Shown here piece after piece: positions 59,338 through 64,000 of a DNA stretch of 64,000 nt (position 1 is its first letter; every line of letters starts with the position of its first letter). Location: the NCBI GenBank assembly GCA_002729695.1, contig PBYQ01000015.1, positions 124,001-188,000 on the forward strand, given 5' to 3'. The position numbers and the translations under genes are program-made. The DNA comes from Citromicrobium sp. Lineage in GTDB: Bacteria > Pseudomonadota > Alphaproteobacteria > Sphingomonadales > Sphingomonadaceae. Under the pieces are notes generated by a model. The model was not told the DNA's origin. It saw only the letters and a list, made by a program, of their open reading frames with translations, and made no database searches.

Positions 59338-61614
59338 TTGTCCGACTCATCGATCCATCGCACACACCAGGCCGGCACGGCCCAGCGCGCAACGCTGCTG
59401 GCAGGCGCTTTCGGCGCGGCTTTTCTGTGCGTGCCCGCGCAAGCCCAGGATCACAAAGACCCCGACATCATAGTCATCGGCCAGCGCGATGTGAACGAGA
59501 ACGCCGAGCCCGAAGCGCCCTACAAGGCCGAATCGAGCGACGGTAAATTCACCGACAAGGTGCTCGACACGCCCAAGACGCAGACCGTGATCCCCAAGGA
59601 AGTGATCGAGGATATCGGCGCGAACAGCTTCCGCGAGATCGTCCGCAGCACGCCGGGCGTGACGCTTGGCACGGGCGAGGGCGGCAATGCCTTCGGCGAC
59701 CGCATCTTCATCCGCGGGTTCGAGGCGCGCAACGACGTCTATATCGACGGCCTGCGCGATCCGGGCGTGACCAGCCGCGAGATCTTCGCGATCGAGCAGA
59801 TCGAGGTCATCAAGGGCCCGAGCGCGGTGTTCGGCGGGCGCGGTACCACCGGCGGTCTCGTCAGCCTGCAATCCAAACGTGCGCAGTTCGGTAACGACTT
59901 CATCGTCGCCGAGGGCGGCATCGGGACCGAGAATTACTACCGCGGCACGGTCGACGCGAACTACCAGCTGGCCGATGGCGCCGCGATCCGCATCAACGGC
60001 CTGTATCACGATGCCGACACGCCCGGCCGCGACTATGTCGAAAACGAGCGGTACGGCGGCTCCATCGCGGGTACGCTCGCGATCACCGACACGCTCAGCA
60101 TCAATGCCGACTACTACCTCTACCGGCTCGACGGGGTACCCGATTACGGCCATCCGTTCGATTCCACCACGCAGCAGCCCTACCAGGTCGATCGCGACAA
60201 CTTCTACGGCGTGGTCGGGCGCGACTTCATCTCGAACGGTGCCGACATCGGCACCGTGGGGATCGAATGGAACCCCATCCCCGACCTCTCGATCTACAGC
60301 ACCACCCGCTACGGCGAGACCTGGAACCGCTACGCAGTGAGCGAACCCTCGCTGTGCGTGTTCGAGCGCGATCCGACCACGAATAACTGCCCGCGCAGCG
60401 GCGGCGTGCCGGTGCCCGAGAGCGAGTACACGGTAAGCCCCGCGATGAAGAGCAGCTGGCGCGACAATTCCTACTGGGCGAACAGCACCTACGCCGTCGC
60501 CAAGGCGCAGACCGGCGGCATTGCGCACGAAATCGTGATGGGCGGCGACTACAGCTTCGAGACGATCGACGCCTACCGCCTCGACGTGCCGACCACGGTC
60601 GAAGACGCGCAGGGCAACATCATCTCGATCCCCGGCAGCTTCGTGTGGGACCTGTTCGATCCGAACCCGGTGCTCGGCTACGACATCGAGATCGGGCCCG
60701 ACACCGCGACCGGGCCGAGCGTTACCGAGGCGCAGAGTTTCGGCGCGTACCTGGTCGACACGATCAAGTTCTCCGAAGCGTTCCGCGTGGTGCTCGGCGG
60801 GCGGCTCGACAGCTTCGACATCGATTACCGTTCGTCGTCGGGCCAGACGCTCGATTACAGCGCGACGTTGTTCAACTGGCAGGCATCGGGCGTGTTCAAG
60901 CCGTCCCCGGCGACCACGCTCTACGTCTCCTACGCCACCAGCGCGAACCCCAGCGGCGAGCAGCTCGACGGCAACGGCGCGAGCTACGACGGGATCAGCA
61001 GCGACACGATCGACTTCAGCCCGGAAAAGAACACCTCGTGGGAAGCGGGCGCCAAGGCGGAACTGTTCGGCGGCAACCTGCTGCTGACCGCCGCCGCGTT
61101 CCGGATCGAGAAGGACAATGCCCGCGAAAGTGGCGGGCGCGGCCAGCCCTATACCAACGTGGGCACGCTGCGCAGCCAGGGTGTCGAGCTGGGCTTCGCC
61201 GGCACCGTGGCGGACCGGATCAAGCTGTTCGGTGGCTACACCTACACCGACGCGACGATCACCGAATCGGCGAATCCGGCCAATGTCGGCCGCCGCTTCG
61301 CCAACATCCCCGAACACACCGCGCAGCTGCTCGCCACCGTGCTGGTCACCAGCCGGTTCGAGATAGGCGGCCAGGTGTACTACCAGGACGAGATGTATGG
61401 CGGCAGCCAGCTCGCGGGCACCGCGATGGTGCCGGGATACGCCCGGTTCGACGCGGTCGCGCGCTATCGCGTCAACGATCACCTGACCGCGCGGGTCAAC
61501 GTGCTCAACGTGACGGACAAGCGCTATTACGATGCGATCTATCGCTCCGGCTCGCCGTTCAGCTATATCGCGCCGGGCCGGTCGGCCTTCTTCACGCTGA
61601 CCGCCGACTTCTAG
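59338..61614 (+). CDS. TonB-dependent siderophore receptor
   Basis: 758 residues from TTG 59338, with AGGGAGG five bases upstream. A signal peptide ends near QAQ (about residue 37). No clear TonB box was pinned, but a plug domain (about 80-190; TPKTQTVIPKEVIEDIGAN, IFIRGFEARNDVYIDGLRD) and a 22-strand barrel with the C-terminal aromatic ending (FFTLTADF) are present. The catecholate-receptor (Fiu/CirA) type is likely. It precedes a PiuC-type oxygenase by 19 bases, a known iron-uptake pairing. Confidence 0.92.
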   Translation: MSDSSIHRTHQAGTAQRATLLAGAFGAAFLCVPAQAQDHKDPDIIVIGQRDVNENAEPEAPYKAESSDGKFTDKVLDTPKTQTVIPKEVIEDIGANSFREIVRSTPGVTLGTGEGGNAFGDRIFIRGFEARNDVYIDGLRDPGVTSREIFAIEQIEVIKGPSAVFGGRGTTGGLVSLQSKRAQFGNDFIVAEGGIGTENYYRGTVDANYQLADGAAIRINGLYHDADTPGRDYVENERYGGSIAGTLAITDTLSINADYYLYRLDGVPDYGHPFDSTTQQPYQVDRDNFYGVVGRDFISNGADIGTVGIEWNPIPDLSIYSTTRYGETWNRYAVSEPSLCVFERDPTTNNCPRSGGVPVPESEYTVSPAMKSSWRDNSYWANSTYAVAKAQTGGIAHEIVMGGDYSFETIDAYRLDVPTTVEDAQGNIISIPGSFVWDLFDPNPVLGYDIEIGPDTATGPSVTEAQSFGAYLVDTIKFSEAFRVVLGGRLDSFDIDYRSSSGQTLDYSATLFNWQASGVFKPSPATTLYVSYATSANPSGEQLDGNGASYDGISSDTIDFSPEKNTSWEAGAKAELFGGNLLLTAAAFRIEKDNARESGGRGQPYTNVGTLRSQGVELGFAGTVADRIKLFGGYTYTDATITESANPANVGRRFANIPEHTAQLLATVLVTSRFEIGGQVYYQDEMYGGSQLAGTAMVPGYARFDAVARYRVNDHLTARVNVLNVTDKRYYDAIYRSGSPFSYIAPGRSAFFTLTADF

Positions 61615-61633
61615 AGGAGGCAAGGCGAGGCCG

Positions 61634-62317
61634 ATGATGCTGCACATCCCCGATGTGCTGACGAGCGAGGAGGCGGCGCAATTGCGCGACCGCCTCGTCG
61701 CCGCGCAATGGGTCGACGGGAACGCGACCAGCGGCGCGGGCGCGGCTGAGGCCAAGCGCAACCGGCAGCTGCCCGAGGACGCGCCCGCCACCCACGCCGC
61801 ACAGCAGAGCGTCAGCCGCGCGCTGATGAACAACGCGACCTTCCTTTCAGCCGCGCTGCCGCACACGATCTTCCCGCCGCTGTTCAACCGCTACGGCCCG
61901 GGCGAGACCTTCGGTCTCCACGTCGACAACGCCATCCGATACCACGCGGCCACCGGTGCGCGCATCCGCACCGATCTTTCCGCCACGCTGTTCCTCACGC
62001 CCCCGGACGAATACGAGGGCGGCGAGCTGATCGTGGAGGGCAATAGCGGCACCCAAAGGCACAAGCTGCCCGCCGGATCGCTGCTGCTCTACCCCTCCAC
62101 CACACTCCACCGCGTGGCCGAGGTGACGCGCGGCGAGCGGGTGAGCTGCTTCATGTGGCTGCAATCGCTGGTGGCGGACAACGCCGCGCGAGAGATGCTG
62201 TTCGACCTCGACCAGTCGGTCCAGACGCTCAGCACGGATCGCGGCGCGATCGATGCAGAAGTGCTCAAGCTCACCCAGCTTTACCACAACCTCGTGCGCC
62301 GCTGGGCGCAGAGCTGA
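61634..62317 (+). CDS. piuC: Fe2+/2-oxoglutarate-dependent hydroxylase, PiuC type
   Basis: 227 residues, PKHD-type hydroxylase. The iron facial triad is HVD (H96, D98) and H159 in TTLHRVAEV, with a 2-oxoglutarate-binding Arg in GERVSCFMW. MLHIPDVLTSEEAAQLRD is the family N-terminus. PiuC genes sit beside catecholate receptors (PiuA/Fiu) and are iron-regulated, but the substrate is unknown. It is probably co-transcribed with the receptor. Confidence 0.9.
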   Translation: MMLHIPDVLTSEEAAQLRDRLVAAQWVDGNATSGAGAAEAKRNRQLPEDAPATHAAQQSVSRALMNNATFLSAALPHTIFPPLFNRYGPGETFGLHVDNAIRYHAATGARIRTDLSATLFLTPPDEYEGGELIVEGNSGTQRHKLPAGSLLLYPSTTLHRVAEVTRGERVSCFMWLQSLVADNAAREMLFDLDQSVQTLSTDRGAIDAEVLKLTQLYHNLVRRWAQS

Positions 62318-62327
62318 GGCGTCTCAT

Positions 62328-62362
62328 CTCCTCCCCCTTGAGGGGGAGGCCGGGTGGGGGTG
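62328..62362. repeat. GC-rich hairpin repeat, copy 1
   Basis: CTCCTCCCCCTTGAGGGGGAG then GYYGGGTGGGGGTG. The core CCCCCTT/AGGGGG is palindromic. Nearly the same 35 bases recur at 63207-63242. Further C/G-rich inverted sequence (CCCCTCCCCGTGGGGAGGGG) follows at about 62402-62421. It occupies the piuC downstream gap (62318-62444). Confidence 0.7.
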
Positions 62363-62694
62363 TGCGACGCTCACATCGCGAGTGCGGAGCCCCACCCCCA
62401 CCCCCTCCCCGTGGGGAGGGGAGGCGGCTGCTTGAACCGCCGCACTAACTTCCCTCCGCAATCCCGCGCCGCTCGCGGATCAGCGACAGCTTCTTTTCGA
62501 GCGAGTCGAGCACTTCCTGTTCGCTCACCGCGTCCTTGCGCCGCTCTTCCTCCAGCACCTCCCTGCGGATGCTCTCGTACACCGGATGGCCCGATCGAAT
62601 GGTGTGGCCGAGATTCTGGATGCCGTAACGCTGGGGCAGGCGATGCTGGAGGAGGAAGCGCAGCAGCGCGTTGTCCGGCTTGTACGTCTGAGTT

Positions 62695-62710
62695 GCCCTA
62701 CCGGTAGGGC
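62695..62710. repeat. 16-bp perfect palindrome
   Basis: GCCCTACCGGTAGGGC, inside the non-conserved insert of the broken gene. It could be a small hairpin in the transcript or part of the inserted element. Confidence 0.6.
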
Positions 62711-62749
62711 TAATGCCCAGCTTCGCTTCCGCTGCTTGAGGGCGGGTGC

Positions 62750-62775
62750 CTGACACACTTGACACAGTGTCCTGG
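62750..62775. repeat. 26-bp repeat, copy 2
   Basis: CTGACACACT then TGACACAGTGTCCTGG, matching 6060-6085 at 24 of 26 bases. It lies in the insert region of the broken gene and adds the peptide QDTVSSVSGTRP in one frame, closely similar in phase and sequence to the copy before ybeY. Confidence 0.75.
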
Positions 62776-62821
62776 AGCGAAAAGTCTGAGCGCCTGCGAG
62801 CGACCTTCTGCGCGCGCGATC

Positions 62822-62849
62822 GGCCTCAAGTAGCGAAGCGGTAGGCCAG
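62822..62849. repeat. short insertion-like repeat, copy A
   Basis: GGCCTCAAGTAGCGAAGC then GGTAGGCCAG. It shares about 24 of 26 bases with 62979-63004 in the same orientation. On the coding strand both give a similar peptide, LPLRY(M/L)RP-like, at positions where homologues have none. Confidence 0.65.
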
Positions 62850-62978
62850 ACAAAAAGCGCACACAATCCTCCAGCCGCTGCACCCCGCGCTCCAGCGCCG
62901 CATCCCACGCCGCGGCAAACCCTTGCGCCCCCGGCCGCGCGCGCAGCTTGTACAGCGCCTCCATGCCCTTGCCGCGCT

Positions 62979-63004
62979 GCCTCATGTAGCGGAGCGGTAG
63001 GCAG
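62979..63004. repeat. short insertion-like repeat, copy B
   Basis: GCCTCATGTAGCGGAGC then GGTAGGCAG, 156 bases from copy A in the same orientation. It interrupts the helix-turn-helix-like segment of the broken gene. Confidence 0.65.
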
Positions 63005-63206
63005 AAAGATGACTCGCGCGCCGCCTGCGTGACGATCCCCGTCGCCGCGAGCGTCGCGATAAACCGCCGCTGCCGCTCGGGCGTGATCGAGTTGGAGCGC
63101 GGGTGCGGGTGGAGGTAGGGCGCAAAGGAGAGCAGCGGATCGTCCGCGTCGGGCTCGGGGCCGGTGTAGGCCGGCGGAGGTCGCCTGGCGGGCAATCTTC
63201 CTTTTG

Positions 63207-63242
63207 CTCCTCCCCCTTGAGGGGGAGGTTGGGTGGGGGTGG
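63207..63242. repeat. GC-rich hairpin repeat, copy 2
   Basis: Same element as 62328-62362: CTCCTCCCCCTTGAGGGGGAG then GTTGGGTGGGGGTGG. It abuts the 5' end of the broken gene, so the start codon at 63195 may not be the ancestral one. Confidence 0.7.
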
Positions 63243-63308
63243 TCTACCCTCTCGGGCAGCAGAGGCCCCTCCCTCAATCCCTCCCCATCGGGAAGGGAGG
63301 CCGAAGCT

Positions 63309-63471
63309 CCCGAAGCGGAGCCTTGATCGCGAGGAGCCGGGGAGGGCGTATTCGGGCGACGGTCCTCGGCGGACCCATCCCTCCGCCGGTGGCAATTTGC
63401 CTGCCCCGAAGCGGAGGCTAGATCGCGTGGAGCCGGGGAGGGCGTGTTCGGGCGACGGTCCTCGGCGGACC
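63309..63471. repeat. two direct 67-bp repeats (96-bp period)
   Basis: 63309-63375 and 63405-63471 share CCCGAAGCGGAG, GAGCCGGGGAGGGCGT, TTCGGGCGACGGTCCTCGGC and GGACC, differing at only a few bases. They are separated by a unique 29-base spacer. On the minus strand they encode a repeated SAEDRRPNTPSPAPRD peptide, but no initiation signal supports translation. Confidence 0.8.
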
Positions 63472-63538
63472 GATCAAAAGACTCATCTGCGGGCATAGCC
63501 GCAGGTAGATTGCAGAATGTGGGGGAGTAGGACAGCAA

Positions 63539-63784
63539 TCAAAAAACCTGATTTGAAGCACTACCTTCCACAAACTTTCGAGCAATCTCCCGCGAAGCCT
63601 CTTTTGCTTTAAGTTCGGCTTGCGGTAGCGTCCGAGCTTGCAGATCGAGTGCCTCTTCAACATATTCTGGAAGGATGAAATTGAACAAGTACCGTCGATC
63701 GAATTTATCGCCCCAGAATTCATAATTGAAAAACCTGTTTATCCCTTTGACGCAGGTATGACTCGCCAGCCGCCAAATCTCGCG
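63539..63784 (-). pseudogene. 3' remnant of an unknown gene
   Basis: One minus-strand frame is open from the stop at 63539 back to a stop at 63787 and reads like a real protein: REIWRLASHTC, RFFNYEFWGDKFDRRYLFNF, ILPEYVEEALDLQARTLPQA, EASREIARKFVEGSASNQVF. There is no in-frame ATG or GTG, only TTG within it, so it may be a truncated C-terminal piece. Another frame starting at 63723 gives a less protein-like translation. Base composition is lower in GC than the chromosome. Confidence 0.4.
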
Positions 63785-63797
63785 TTAAGCGTCGGGG

Positions 63798-64000
63798 ATG
63801 GGGTTTCCTGAATTATTCGCAGCCCGCAAAGAGATAGACCAGTTTCCGGGCTGGTCTGATCCAGAAGCGGAAACTGGTGCTATGTGGTTTGTTGCGCCAC
63901 TAGCCATTGGCGGAGTTACTCAGGAAGCTTTCGCGCTTCATGGCTTGGCACTGAAGTATGCGCCTGACTGCAACGTGTGCTTCGAATTAAAGGCGCTCGG
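63798..64000 (+). CDS. unknown protein, N-terminal fragment
   Basis: ATG 63798 (GGGG upstream) opens a frame that runs off the right edge after 67 codons: MGFPELFAARKEIDQFPGW, then DPEAETGAMWFVAPLAIGG and QEAFALHGLALKYAPDCNVC. Soluble-looking, no signal peptide. No family is recognised. The lower GC content and the neighbouring remnant and repeats suggest accessory, transferred DNA. Confidence 0.55.
   Translation, partial: MGFPELFAARKEIDQFPGWSDPEAETGAMWFVAPLAIGGVTQEAFALHGLALKYAPDCNVCFELKAL

Larger units (their letters stand above)
62445..63195 (-). pseudogene. broken conserved sphingomonad protein with an HTH-like N-terminal half
   Basis: Two frames together resemble one family. The 5' part (63195 to about 62870) reads SITPERQRRFIATLAATGIV, then EALYKLRARPGAQGFAAAWD and ERGVQRLEDC. 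The 3' part (about 62680 to 62445), in another frame, reads PDNALLRFLLQHRLPQRYG and YESIRREVLEEE. In relatives these are joined in one frame. Here short repeats at 62979-63004, 62822-62849 and 62750-62775 lie exactly at the breaks, adding peptides such as SSFCLPLRYMRQRG and VRFLSGLPLRYLRP, and the frame is shifted. Probably a pseudogene; each half may still be translated. Confidence 0.6.

Noticed and set aside
59347..61887. About 846-codon minus-strand open frame opposite the TonB receptor
   Set aside because: Antisense to a receptor with plug and barrel motifs; no conserved features of its own.
63309..63471. Possible CRISPR-like direct repeats
   Set aside because: Only two 67-bp units with one spacer, GC-rich and found as general intergenic repeats; no cas genes.
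63418..63723. 101-codon minus-strand frame starting MNSGAINSIDG
   Set aside because: A neighbouring frame of the same strand reads far more like a natural protein (EYVEEALDLQARTLPQAELK), and this one runs into the direct repeats.

Overview
The window is a stretch of GC-rich chromosome (roughly 65% G+C by eye) from an alphaproteobacterium. Gene content and order point to Sphingomonadales, most likely an Erythrobacteraceae-type marine or freshwater bacterium: a tsaB-rimI-mucR-fur-plsC-miaB-phoH-ybeY-corC backbone on the minus strand, a MucR regulator, class II DAHP synthase, EgtB/EgtD, RcnB- and OmpA-type envelope proteins, HWE/HisKA_2 kinases, and the small GC-rich intergenic palindromes common in sphingomonads. 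No rRNA, CRISPR array, transposase or prophage was seen. One tRNA gene (Gln, TTG) is present.

Layout. 1-5.5 kb: DUF1489 (cut by the edge), a small lipoprotein, MgtE, a cyclophilin, an NmrA-like oxidoreductase, a LysR regulator and CorC. 5.5-20.2 kb: the backbone cluster, with other genes inserted between its members. Between ybeY and phoH lie an HWE kinase, an acyl-CoA dehydrogenase, an OmpA protein and a GIY-YIG gene bracketed by inverted repeats. Between phoH and miaB lie RcnB and a secreted protein. Between miaB and plsC lies an overlapping pair, DUF1989 and YqcI/YcgG (GntA-like). 20.4-31 kb: large M16 peptidase lipoprotein, DAHP synthase, a two-gene accessory pair of lower GC, ergothioneine genes egtBD, a retropepsin-like protease and an ABC-F protein. 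31-46 kb: cls-EEP-recQ, tRNA-Gln, argE, a YghU-type GST, topoisomerase IB, a second orphan kinase, nadE, a DMT transporter, a GGDEF protein, ilvE and a lipoprotein hydrolase. 46.4-50.8 kb: secreted proteins, a micro-ORF transcription unit, tlyA, tspO, ubiK and recO. 50.8-54.3 kb: a GT2-GtrA glycosyltransferase facing a PMT-type mannosyltransferase, then a TetR gene divergent from a membrane protein with two operator palindromes between them. 54.3-59.2 kb: metZ, glutamate dehydrogenase, apaG, LysR and a tandem PilZ protein. 59.3-62.3 kb: a Fur-box-preceded TonB-dependent receptor and a PiuC-type dioxygenase, an iron uptake module. 62.3-64 kb: repeat-rich and lower-GC DNA holding a broken conserved gene and an unknown partial gene.

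Most genes are housekeeping. The points most worth following are: the micro-ORF with a complete anti-16S Shine-Dalgarno and its own hairpin terminator (46976-47138); the GIY-YIG gene framed by inverted REP-like elements (10262-10629); the translationally coupled YqcI/YcgG-DUF1989 pair (14446-15719); the coupled unknown pair at 25074-25729; and the gene at 62445-63195 interrupted by several short repeated elements, one of which also sits in the ybeY leader.
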